Source of the DNA: Onchocerca lupi | Lineage: Eukaryota > Nematoda > Chromadorea > Rhabditida > Onchocercidae | Direction: 5' to 3' | Length of the DNA: 64,000 bases | Assembly: GCA_028564675.1 (NCBI GenBank) | Contig: JAOVVO010000016.1 | Span: 186,001-250,000 of the forward strand | Shown here: positions 48,092 to 60,536 of the stretch, in pieces | Position numbering within the stretch: position 1 is the stretch's first letter | Layout: each line of letters starts with the position of its first letter | Position numbers and translations under genes: made by a program | Notes under the pieces: generated by a model | Told to the model about the DNA's origin: nothing | Seen by the model: only the letters and a program-made list of their open reading frames with translations | Database searches by the model: none

Positions 48092-49822
48092 TACTGCTCA
48101 TTCAGACATTTTGGCTAGAATCGCAGATCCATTTAATTATTGGCCATTCATGGAAGCACCACTCGAATCACAATTCAGGATATATTTTACAGCTGATTCT
48201 CCAATAATGTGGAGTCGCTTATTACTGATTTCTTCATCTCAGTAATACTTTTTCTTGATGGAGACGCTAACTGCACTTGCAGTCATACTCAACACATCAA
48301 GAAAAGCCAATTTTCATTGTAGCAGTTCAATTATTTAAAAAAAAAAAAAAAAAAAAAAAGTATGAGAAAACTTCTCTTAAGACTTCCTCATGCAGAAAAT
48401 ATGCTAACAGTGTGAATTTAAAAGAATAAATAGATTAAATTAAAATTTATGACCAGAAATAGTCGAATTGGATTACTTTGCATAAACATTACGCTACCAT
48501 AAGCTAATATACATAACTTGCTAAGGACAAGACCATGCAGCGTTGACTCAGAAATGCAGATTTCTTACATTCCAGACTCTTCTTTCAACTCCCAATTGTT
48601 ACAATGAAACGTTTATAAGATTGAATGCCAAAGATCACATCAAACCCGCGATCGGCGTAAAAGATGCAATAAGCATCACCTTGTTCTACTTAACAAACCC
48701 ATACTCTAATAGTATCATTAACCTGTATGAGAAAAACCTTGGAATATACACAGTTTCGCCTATTTCTAGTAATTAGCGCTATCGAATGAGACAGGAGGAA
48801 GTGCTTAACGAATAAGATTACAGAGCTGTAGCCACGAGGCACCGCAATGTATTATCGGTAAACACTCATACTTTAATTCTATCCATACTTTTTTTAGAAA
48901 TACCCAAACTTTTGTTTGTACTTTTTTTTTTCTAAAAATACTAAATAATAGAAAATAAATTTGCTCGAGAAATTCGTTTCAGCAGTATAAGTGTGCATGT
49001 AATAATTGAAAATCCTGATTTGGAAACGTTTCAGTAAAACTATGACAAAGAAATTGCAATATTGATAGTGTAAGATAGTAAAGTTAAAGAAGTTTATAAA
49101 TCGGTAAAAGCGACAAGTAGTAAAGAATAACAATTAAGAAGTAACAGAGCATTGAAAATCTCTCCACAAATAAAATAGCAATAAACTTGAATATATTAGA
49201 AATAATTACATAAAAGACTTGGTATTGGGGATGAGTCATAAGGCAATATAGTGGCATATTATGTAGAATATACAGCTGTTACTTTTGAAATCTTTCGACT
49301 ATGAACTTTACAACTTAATCGTCAAAATGCAGCTGTCAATAAATAAGATCAAAAAGGACTTTGCGAATTTGATTATAATCACCGCTTTTCCTCTCCTCTT
49401 CTCTCCCAAAACAATTCAATAGCAAAATATATCAGAACAAAATGTTCACCGAAATGATTGCAATATCTTTTCGAATCTATGCTTCAACAGCGCTTGACTA
49501 ATACGATTAATACAAATACACCTACATAGCTAAAAGATATTCAATAGCAAACAAGGAACAGCGCTGCAAAACTTTTATAGAGCGTTTAAATTTTAGCAAC
49601 GATAAAAGAGTAAAGTGCTAAATATGTGACACAACAAAAATTGAAGGATAGGGATAAATGAAATCAAATGACTAGTAACAGATTTGAAAACAGAACTGAT
49701 TACGCGATAAATCATAAAACATACTCAAATAGTCTCCTAAGCATAAGTGTTTTCGCTGCTTTTAATCCATTTCAAAAGATCAAGAAATCATGTATGAATA
49801 GAACAGATGGTGAAAAAACGTA
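48092..49822. other. intergenic, no confident gene
   Basis: Probable upstream region of the homeobox gene. Contains a poly-A run at about 48338-48359 and an unremarkable plus-strand frame at 48543-48776. Confidence 0.45.
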
Positions 49823-52800
49823 TCACATATTGGAAAGTAGCTTATATTTTTCTTTCAAACTCATTTGAGAGTCACGTCGAGGATCCTTCTTACGACTCAC
49901 CAGTCGACTGCGTGCTTCACCTGCACTCAGCTTAAATATATCAGGTATTCCTGAAATCGAAAAGTCCTAAAAGTATCAAAAAGTACTGAAGAGTCTGAAC
50001 TTTTAAGCAAAAGCTCAGATTTCCCAGAATACATCAAAATTCAAGCTAAACGACATGAATATCGTTAATATTGTACAAATGTTTTAACAAAAAAATCCTC
50101 AAAATTAATCTACCCTTATAAATGTTTTTCTAGCACTCAAAAACATAGCCTGGCCTTATTTAGTGACACAGAGCCAAAATATCAACTGTGATGCAACACT
50201 AAAGACAACAGTCTGAATATTCCCGAAGCGTGGATACCATGTTCAGTTAAGGCTTTTTTCCAGACAGTAATGCAAATATAAATGACCGTTTGGAAATTCC
50301 CATCAGTGGAACTCATCAAATATAGTTTTTACTATACAAAGACCCACAAGGTTACCAAAATGGATGTCATGAAATACATGATTTCAGAGATACAGAGATA
50401 CAAGATTTTCACGAACCATTTTTATCCATTTTGTCGTTTCTCCCGAACTTCTCAGCTTCATCTTGATGGGGCAAATCTGCTTCTTGTTTTAACGGAGCTA
50501 CCGATGCAGTGATCTTCTTTTTTGAATTCGGTGAAACATTTTTCTGAAGTGAATGAAACACCTGTCAGATAACTCGATTTTACAGACTTGCAAATTGTGG
50601 AATTCTCCACACTTACTTCAGCCACTATATCTTAGCAAATTAAATTGTCTGAAATTCAACAAAATTACGAAATATCAATCTAGTATCAACATTATTTTCT
50701 TGGCTTAACAACACGAATAAACAACAAACTTTATATTATAAAGCTCCCATCCAGTTAAAAAAAAAAAAAAAAAGTTACTTCTAAAACATTTCGATATTTT
50801 ACGACATTCATGCATCACAATGAGCTCGTAGAAAGCATGCATGCAAAGATGACTTTTTAGAGGAAAACTTCAGGATCGAAATTTAGAAGTGCTAGTCTCT
50901 CGACAATTTGCAATGTTCGTCGGGTAAATTTATTTGCAGTTAAAAACAAAAAAATGTTTGTGTACGAAATTTTAGAAGCCAAAACAGTAAACTCCATAAA
51001 TATCACTGCTTTTTGAAAAAAAAAAAAGGGTCAGGCGAATCGTTTGGACTTGGTGGCACAGCCAGATCCGAAAATAATTGAAATTTTCGTCATAAAGACG
51101 AATCTTACTACAATGACGGGACGAGGCGGAATATAAAAAAAGTGGAAAATAGTGCGGAAGTTTCTCCTGCAAATATCTTCAAAACGAAGCGGCCACTGGC
51201 ATGCAATAATCTTTCACCAAATAAGCAAAATCTCATTGGAATAAAGTAACGTTTTAAAAAAATGTACTTTTTCCGTACAATTAAAAAAACGATAGAACGA
51301 GAACTGTTAAGACTCCATAATATACATGAGAAACTATCAAGAATAAAAATAAAATAAAAAAATAAGGTATTTAAGAAATACCTATATTAACGAAATCGAC
51401 ACGAAGTCCAAAGTTCTTTAGTTGAAAACGTGATAAAAAACCAAGTAATGACTACTTTTTTATTGCATAGCTAACAAAAGTAAATTCAAACACATGGATC
51501 GCATCTACAAAAACGAGAACGCCTCATATTTCTCACTTTTGCTAGAATATCGTTTTAATTATCTGAACAGTACGACTGTAATTCTTTCAGTAATTCATCC
51601 TCGCGCTGATCTATCATCATATCCCGCAATTTTCACTGCTTTCTTTGTTTACTCATCAAATCCAGATGATACTAGCAACAAATCTTGCGTTAACTTCCTT
51701 CCAAGCCTTCTGAGTTGTGTTCCTCTAATTTTTAAACGAAATAAAACAAAAACAAAAACAAAAAAGAAAAAAAAAACCATCTGAGAAATAAACGAAAGAC
51801 TTCAACGCTGGATATCATTTTACGAAAGTATATTTCACCGTACAGCGGTTTTTTTTTTAAGTTTGTAACATGCAATTAGTATTATACCCAAGATTAGTTG
51901 TAGCCATTAATCAAAAATTCCCATAAACTGATCATTAATCGCTAAACAGTACTCATCCTTATCCATATGGAATTTGAACGCACTTACACTGGAATTGATG
52001 AATTGCTCGCCAAACATCTTTGCTTCATTCGGTGGCTGAAACGCATGGAAATTCCAATGGTTTGAAAAAATCGGAGAATATTGGGTTACATAGATATTTT
52101 AAATCCTACAACAAAATCATACGACTGTTGTTGAGGTATTGGAAAGTCAATGAAAAGCAAAAGCACATAACTAGTACATACAGACATTCCTTACTTCCCA
52201 ATTTTGCGATAACAACATCATCTGCCATATTCCATCCCCAGATTTATGAGCGAAATTAATTGATATAAAGGAAAATTCGTTTTCGTCCCATAAAAACAGA
52301 AAAAGACGATTAAATCATGAGGACTTCATATTTATTTATACTTATCAAAATTTTTCAATGGACCAAATAAAATATTTCTTAGAGCATTTACATGCTTTAG
52401 ATTTTCATCCACTCAAGATCAAAAGGCGTTTGACATAATTAAGTGATTAGACTATCGCCGCACTAACTATGCAACGTAATTTCAAAGCAACTAGAATTCA
52501 ATATCTCTATGCGATGATGCCATTGCAAGAAATATATAGCAAAACCTCGGCATCTTAAAAGGAGGATGGTTGCCAACTGCAAAAAAAAGTACCCGGAATG
52601 CTCGGAATCCAAGCAATACAATTTCTGCTAGGAATGCATCAGCATGGCCGATCAGACAAAATACCCGCTTCCCGAAATAGATTCACAATACCAGCGAATT
52701 AACCATTTGTTTTAATCTACCTATCAGTACGAACCATACAAATCACATCTTTAAGAGTTGAGATTATAACTAATTCCATATAACAGGAACTGAACAGAGA

Positions 52801-55800
52801 TATCCTGAAGAATCACACTGTCTGAAATAACAGACCCCCACAAAAGAAAAATAGTTTGATAAACTATTTATTCAGTGTAGAGAAACAAATCACTAAGAAA
52901 TCTACATTTTTAAAATTTATTTCAACATTACAGTTATACATAAAAAGCTTAGGAACAACTTAAGAGCACTGAAGTTACTGCTTAATTCTTTACGGTTTTA
53001 TAAAATCCGAACCACATACATTCTCTTCAGATTAAGAAAATCATACCAAATAAACTTTCCGCGAGCGCAAAAATTATAGAATTCCAGAAAAAAAAAAAAA
53101 AAAAACCGGAATGCTAAAATCAAAGGAATATATACGGTGACAAGGAGACGAAAAAAGTAAAGAAACAAGGATAAGAGAATTGATTTCTGGAACATGACGC
53201 CTCTAAATACTGACATGACCAAAGAATGATTAGACTATTCACAAGACTTTCTTTTACAACTCTTTCAGTTGCTAACATAATGCATGCACTGTAGCTAACA
53301 ATGATTGTGATTTAAAAAATATCAATTAAAAGTGACGGCCATAGCGCAATTTAGCATTTGTCATTTCAGTTCTAAAACTTTTCATTACTCTAAATACAGT
53401 ATTTCATGCAAAAGTATCTTGATGGATTAAAATCTTCTTTCATTTGTTTCAGCTTTTGATTAATTATCTTAATTGCAGCTATATTTTAATGACAGCGAAA
53501 CTTAATAACCACTGTCAAAATGTAATTTACTTATAGGTACAAAAAGACTGTGAAACAACTAACAGTATAACTATTTACTGAGATCGCGAGATATTTAAAA
53601 AAGCTATAAATAGCGCGAAAAAACATAGAAACCAAAAAAAAAAAAAGAAATAATACATAGCAGGCTCAGTATTTAAGCTCCGTAGTGATGCATTACATAC
53701 GGCTAAAATTTATAATGAGGGAATCTTAGAAAGATGGTTAAATTAGTTATTATATAGTTACGATTAGTGGTTTGAACAACTAATTGCAAACGTATTTCAA
53801 ATGAATCATCTATTTAACTTTTTTTCGTTCGATTTACTCCGTAGAGGTCCCAAAAGTTGAAAGCACTAATGCCGGATCAACAGCAAAAATTCGCAGTGTA
53901 AAATTGATGGCGAAAAAAGCATACCGAAAATCGTGATGAACAAATTCTCAAAATGGAAAGTAAAGCAATACTCACGGAAGAATAGTTAATGTTAAGAGTG
54001 ACTGCAAATGCCGATGATAATTTACAAAGGCGAAATCCTTAAAATATTGAAATAAAGAAAAACAGCATGGAGCAACACATTTACTATTTTCTATAACATG
54101 TAAAGATGATGTAGAGAGCTTCAGATAACCTTATTTCTTTAGAGGACATTCGGAGCCGATTTAAATGAATGCTTAAATCCATCATCTTTAATTTCGTCAA
54201 ACGACATTACAGAAGAAATGAAACCAAACAGGGAATAGAGTTTTGAAAAAAATACGATGGTGTAGATAATATGGAAGCATAAAAATACATGATACGTTAC
54301 AAAATCTTTTCTAAGTAGCTGAAAGATCTGGAAACACAATGTATGCCGATTTCTTTGCTCGTGACTAAAGGTACTACATATCTACTGAGTATAAGAAATA
54401 ATTTATATGGTACGTGACATAAGAAGTATCTGCAAAAAACAAAGTATTTCATTAAAATATTGATTATTGTCATGAATTATGATTCAGAACAGGTTGAAAA
54501 CCTTTTGTCTTCCATATTAAATTCAGCATCTTATACTTCCAACAGGAAAAAAAAAAACCGGCTGAGCGTTTTGTGCATATGTTCAAGACAATTTTAGATA
54601 AATATAAAAACAATCAAACGACACAACAAAGTTAAGGACAGTACTAGTGGAAAACTGCATCACATCACTACCCTTCAAAAACAGATAACTTATTTAAAAT
54701 ATTTGAGATGAAGAGTTAAAACAAAGACAGATTTGTTTTTCCACAAAGACAGGAGAGAAAATGAAAATCTCTAAAGATAAAAGGACAACAAACTAGATTT
54801 AGAAAAAAATCTAGTCAGCTTAACTAACTAGCTCTATAAATATGAATCAGATGCTGGGAAATAGGACAAAATAATGACTGAGTCATGATAGAAATATGAC
54901 TTATAAAACAGAAGTCCTTGATAGTTAACGTATCTGCTTGAAAGCAAAGAAAATGCATATAACTGCATTGTTTCGCTTTCAATTCACAAGATAAGTCTTT
55001 TAGGATAAGTCTTCGATATTCCAAGCTCAAAGATGATTGATGCAAAAAAAATAAATGCGACGATCATGGAGAAGCAGCTGCTTTCAACAATGAACAAATT
55101 TCTCTATTATTCGAATACAGTGTGATATTTACTTCAAGGGGAATTCCAACAAAAAAATCATGTCACAGATCTAATGAATCAATGTATAACATAACTCAAT
55201 CAAAAACTCTAAAAACTTATTTTCGGAATCAAACCAGTAGAAAATTCCTTTTTTTCAACAGCATCGATTCATCTGATGAAATTCAAAAAGAATATAAGGA
55301 AAACAAGAAATAAGATTTTTCTTTTCCCCAATTTCTGATAGTTTTCTCGAAGCTTGAGACAATTTGGCTTATCTCACACATTTTCAGAAATATAGTCAAA
55401 GATACTATTAACAGATATAAAATTTAAAAACAAAAACTTACGGATGAACAATTCTCGAAATTATATAGGTCTGCTCGACCGAATGAATATTCCATGTGAT
55501 TTTCAGTGTACCATTGATCAATTTCCTCTGATGCAACTAGCAGCTCGGTTCGTAATGGATTCTTTTTTATTAAAGATACAACTTCCTGGAAAATTTTAAC
55601 TTTTAGAGCGTTTTTACGAAAATAATCAGTTTGTCGAACTTATTTCCGCGACAAATTATGCGAAATTACAATTTCTGAAGAAAATATAAACCCAAAGACT
55701 TCCACTTTGGACTAGGTTTTTTTTAGTTAATGCACCAGTGCAGAAATATTGAATTAAACTGAATGTGATTATCAAAAGCAAAAATTTTCAGTCATATAAT

Positions 55801-56604
55801 GGCTAGCAAACAATTCAAATACCAAAATAAATTTGTAAATGTACATTAAGTAACAAGATACCAACACAGTTCAATCATTTAGAATTTCTATAACAATGTT
55901 AAAATTATACACCTTGTGAGCAGTACTTGGGTAAATGAGCTGACCATTAACACCCACAATTCGTTGTCCCATTTGTAAACCAGCTCGTTCACCGATACCA
56001 TTTTTATCAACAGCTCCAACAAAATGGCCTCGATTCTTTTCGGCATGCAAATTAAATCCGAACTCTTCCGTTGGATCACGTTTTCTCTGCACCAAAGTCA
56101 AACGTAAACAATTCGTCACCATACAACAAAACATTTGATAAATGAAAAAAAAAACTGCAATTAAACATTGAATAATATTATGTATCCATATCCAATTTTA
56201 TCCTTGGTTTATAATATTATTCCAAATGAAACGTATAACTATTAAAAAAGCGTTACAATCGTATACATGTTTTTTTTCAAGAGTTTATAAAGGACAACAG
56301 CTCGGTAAGTTATATCTCACTGCAGTGACTGAATTCCAATTACAGTGTCAGGATCAAGTATTCAAGCTGTCGATGTAAGCTAAGATTTATTAAAAGAAAA
56401 ATTCTAGTTGGATTAAAAGGTGTACACATATTTTTGCATTGAAAAAAGCTTGATTCGCCCCTCAAATCCTTATATTTGAGACGGTTTATGAATTGAAAAA
56501 CAAGAACTCCAAACTTTCAACAAACATTTTTTGAATTATGTTAATTTTAAATTTATACAAATACGAACCAATCGGCATAATCTTGGTTTCGGAGCACTCG
56601 TCAT
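49823..56604 (-). CDS. nrfl-1: NHERF/EBP50-family PDZ scaffold (NRFL-1-like)
   Basis: An apical-membrane scaffold that links transporters and receptors to ERM proteins and actin. Six phase-matched exons give 218 aa: 56569-56604, 55913-56086, 55442-55585, 51988-52035, 50417-50543, 49823-49950. The PDZ domain (about 8-90) starts PRLCRL, has the ligand loop EFGFNLHAEK and continues IVGVNGQLIYP and EVVSLIKKN, the NHERF pattern. A charged linker follows. The C-terminus (DIFKLSAGEARSRL... to MSLKEKYKLLSNM) resembles the ERM-binding tail of EBP50. Only one PDZ domain is found, whereas C. elegans NRFL-1 and EBP50 have two; a first PDZ could lie in undetected exons upstream. The start MTSAPKPRL is chosen because the exon begins at a TTTTCAG acceptor (56655-56653) 48 bases earlier, but that exon is open to its acceptor and could be internal. 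Confidence 0.9.
50544..55441 (-). other. large introns of the NRFL-1-like gene
   Basis: The 48-base exon at 51988-52035 (PPNEAKMFGEQFINSS) lies between two long introns. The rest is AT-rich with A/T homopolymers (about 53088-53105). A minus-strand frame near 54160 (MSFDEIKDDGFKHSFKSAPN) might be a skipped exon but has no matching splice pair. Confidence 0.5.
56087..56154 (-). other. candidate alternative trans-spliced 5' end of the NRFL-1-like gene
   Basis: The PDZ exon stays open upstream of its acceptor as far as an ATG at 56134 (MFCCMVTNCLRLTLVQ). A TTAATTGCAG acceptor ends at 56155, leaving a 20-base leader. This form would replace the first 12 residues with 16 and still supply a PDZ-like first strand (LRLTLVQ). 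Confidence 0.4.
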
Positions 56605-57203
56605 TGATGAAATGGATCTTGTAGAAGAAATGTTATAATTCTGTCTGTCCTCCTGAAAACAATACTCAGTAAGCTATTTATTTATAAAACATTTCTTGAA
56701 TATCAGTATCATAAATAATTCATATATCTCACTATCAAAAAATTATTTCCAGTACTTCTTCACGCCAACAACAACTTTCCGGAAGAAAAATATTATTAGT
56801 TAAAATTCTTACAATTTCTAAAAACCACTTTGATGAAACATCCAAAATACTTCTCTGAAGAAGTCAAAAGATACTGATGACATACATGATATTAATGACA
56901 CAGTTCACAACTAATTCAGTTGAGAAATTAATTCTTAAACTTGCAGCACTAATTATGACAAGAGGGAGAAACGATACTGCTGACAATTTCTGATGTTTCT
57001 CAAGAAGATATTACAAATTTTTTCGATAGCAGTGTCACTGAGTTGGCGAATTGGAGTTTAACGCTCAACTTTACAAATCCATTGTATCTTAGAAACGTCT
57101 TCGAATGTCAATAGTTCGAATCTTTAGATGGTCATATTTGTACTTACAGTTTTTCAGCATTGGCTTAGGTTAAAATCGAAAGAAAATATATTTCAAAACG
57201 CTA

Positions 57204-57384
57204 GGAGGTTTTTGGATAACCAAACGCACATTTCTGGAAAAACAACTGACAATGGTTCCTAAGTGCAGGCCTTCTCATTTAACATTTCTATTTTTATAAA
57301 TGGTTGGAAATGAGTGAATAACGATGCAAGGTTTTTGAATAAACAGTTGCACATGTCCCATTCGACAATGGTTCCTAAGTGCAG
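57204..57384. repeat. imperfect direct repeat, two copies of about 60 bases
   Basis: Both copies begin AGGTTTTTG(G)AATAA-like and end GACAATGGTTCCTAAGTGCAG (57247-57267 and 57364-57384). The spacing is about 117 bases. The 3' 20 bases are identical; the 5' parts differ at several positions. Confidence 0.75.
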
Positions 57385-60300
57385 CTTCGATAAATAAATT
57401 TCTCAAATACCATATACTGTGAAATAATCTCTTACTCGAATTCAATGAAATTATAGGACTTATAGTATCAATCTTTAAATCTACACAATTAACACTCTAG
57501 AAGGAGAAAAAAGAAGAAAGAAGCAGAAAATTTAGCCGTCTTGCGCTGAACCTTTATAAGGTTTTTTTTTTTTAGACCTTAATAATATCATATTTTTTCA
57601 AGGGAAAAGCATTTCGACCTTCAAGATTTTTACTTTACAGTTATGAGCAGAACAAAGAGCGAAAAAGACCAACATGGCTTAGAAAATAACGATGACAACT
57701 GCTAGTTTAATGGAAAAGTTTTCATCTCATTTACATCACTTTCGTGCTATGCGATACTATCTTTATGCCTTAATATAAATGTTAGGCATTCAATACACAC
57801 ATAATACACTCGAAGAAAAGCAATTATAAAATATTGCCAACTCTACTTAATCTTCAGTCAGAAATGAAATAGAGATAAGAGAAAAAGTGACATGGCTACA
57901 AATTTCAAACAGACTTGGAATTCCGTAAAATTGTACAATTTTTCAGAACCTTTTTTGACCAAGCCAACCAATTTCTGAGCAAATGCTGATAACATTTGAA
58001 ACTATATCAATTTTCGTTCATAATTTTGTGCTGTGACATCTTCTGTCTTTCGTAATAACTCTGGTTTTGCTAGAACGCTAGAAAGAGAAGATTCTATGGA
58101 AAAATGAAAAAGTTCAGCCAAAAAGCCAGAAATAAATGGAAATCTATTGGATATCGAACCAGCTAAACAGTGTAAGCGCAACAGAATATTATGAACTTCA
58201 AAACTGAAGAGCGTTTACTCGTTGTGAAAAATTCTCGAGTCAATAACTTAACATTTTTGCAACGACAAGGTCCAATCATCTAAACCTCTCATCACTTGAC
58301 AATCAGACCACCACAGACAGTAGATATACATTTATGTGCATATATAAATATATGTACGCATAGACGCAAACAGACAAAGACCTGAAATGATGAGTACCAA
58401 AAGATGCGGCAATGTTGGGACATAATCGATAAAGTTAGCATGATCGAAACGTTCCGTTCCTTGATCTTTAATGACAGTGGTGGCGATGACGTGTCATCAC
58501 TTCAAGTAAGAAAAGTTGATTAATTTAATGGTCATTAATGATCGTCCGAAATGGATAAATGATAATAGTACTGTGAAATAATTCCATGCATACACCACAG
58601 TTTCATTCGCCCAACATTCCTCACCTCAAAAGACAATATCAAAATATATTAACATGACTCGTCCGGACATCATTTCTTTATAATGACTAATCCGCTGAAA
58701 TGTCTCACTGCATCCATTATACTGCATGCTGGTATGTGACATAAATTCGATATCGCCAAGTTACGTTGTTCTTCATTGGAAAAACTGATACCTTATCTAA
58801 TATCAGTTTTTAAATGAAATGATACAAATCTTCACGTCAATCCCACACATTCTCAGTTTGAACAGATAATCAGTAATAAACGAATGAACAGCTTTTATGA
58901 GGACTTTTGAGAATTGTATTAGAATCATTTAGTTTATAATAGTCCAAGTTTGATAACTGGGTAAGGATAGCAATTGAATGCCGTGACTGATTCCCCGTAT
59001 CATTTCATGCAATCCCTAAGCAAACAACTGTTGCTTACCATGTGAATAGTAATTCAGTCGCCAATTTAATCATCGCTTCTCTACAATCGCTCAGAATCTT
59101 TGCACTGATCTTAGCTCATTCCTCAGCCATAATTCAGATGAATGCAATAGAATAAAAAGCATGCATCCATGAATGGAAGTAAGCCACGATGCAATTCTTG
59201 CAAAGTCCTAAAGGCAATGAAGATTTGAAAAAAAAAGAGAAAGAATGAGTAGAAAGTGATTGATAGCACAGATGTGCAAGAAGTGGATTCACACTATGGT
59301 AAGAACTGAATCAACACAAATCTAACACATCCTTTACTTCAACATTGTAATCTCCTTCGTTGTCGAATTAAACAAGAAGCAAAGCGGTAATGACGCGGAA
59401 GAAAAGAGAAAACACAACAGGAATCATTCATTATCCTTGCAAAAAGTTTGTCTTAGGTCCTGTTCAATGAAAAATAGCAAGATTTATTTACTGATAACGA
59501 ACTGATTTACTGATTTAGCGAAATAATACAGCTGATTAGCTCATAAAATGCCGGCAACTTTTGTTCGAGAATGGTAGCATTCTTGCGCTAAAATGGCATA
59601 GCGCAATCACTTTATCAAAATAAAACTGCCAGCAAAACCGGAACAAAAGAAAAAAAGAACTGACTTTCGAGGAGTGCTAGCGATTTATTATCAAGGTTTG
59701 TGCTGTTAAATCTTACGAGAAAAATTAAATGATACTCTGTCTGATCGCACTGAAACAGTTATCAATTTCGCTGGTGGTAATAAAAAAATAACAAATTAGA
59801 AAGGTTTAAGAAATCATAAGAAGGAAAAACACTGAAAATGTAGATACAATCGATCTTCATCTTTCTTTTACACGAAATGAACAAACATTCCCTTCCATAG
59901 AAACTCGACAATTATAGTGGCAATGTAATCAGATCTTTCTTCAATTGAACCACTCATTTTTAAATTGGATGTCAGCATATGCTGATTGTTCTCACCATAA
60001 CTGTTGCCAGAAAATGAAAAAAAGCAAGATGAGATGTGGAGATAACAGTTCTTTATAACATGCCAAATCGAAATATGTGTTATCATTATTCAGATTAGTA
60101 CGACAGTCTGAAATAAGTGAAATAGCATGTTCAGCCTATCTCAAATTAACTTATTAACTACACGAAGAGAAAAAAGTCACTCATTAACTACCGGTATTCA
60201 CAAATTATTGCTTCTTAATTTGAATTTCATCTTTGGAAATGATGATTGATAAATAAAGTTAAAAAAATTTAGTCATATATTTTGGTCTTTACCGATAGTT

Positions 60301-60491
60301 GACTCTGTCCTAATATTTGATTAGAGCAAGTGAACAAATTGAACTTTAATTGAGAAACAAAGTGCTTCCATGCTGCACACAAACGGAAAACTCAGCATTA
60401 AATCGACATCACCAATGATATAGAACTCATCTTGATGACTATTTTAGGCAGTCACTGAATTCATAACTAGTGTATAACGATAATGAAATAG

Positions 60492-60497
<6 letters not shown>

Positions 60498-60534
<37 letters not shown>
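60498..60534. repeat. poly-A homopolymer, about 36 bases
   Basis: One of several unusually long A/T homopolymers in the window (others at 22029-22064, 46467-46492, 48338-48359). No target-site duplication or retroposed body is recognisable beside it. Confidence 0.9.

Positions 60535-60536
<2 letters not shown>

Noticed and set aside
48543..48776. Plus-strand open frame upstream of the homeobox gene
   Set aside because: Starts at a non-ATG codon, shows no motif and no splice context.
54139..54339. Minus-strand segment MSFDEIKDDGFKHSFKSAPN as an NRFL-1-like exon
   Set aside because: No acceptor and donor pair in a phase compatible with the neighbouring exons.
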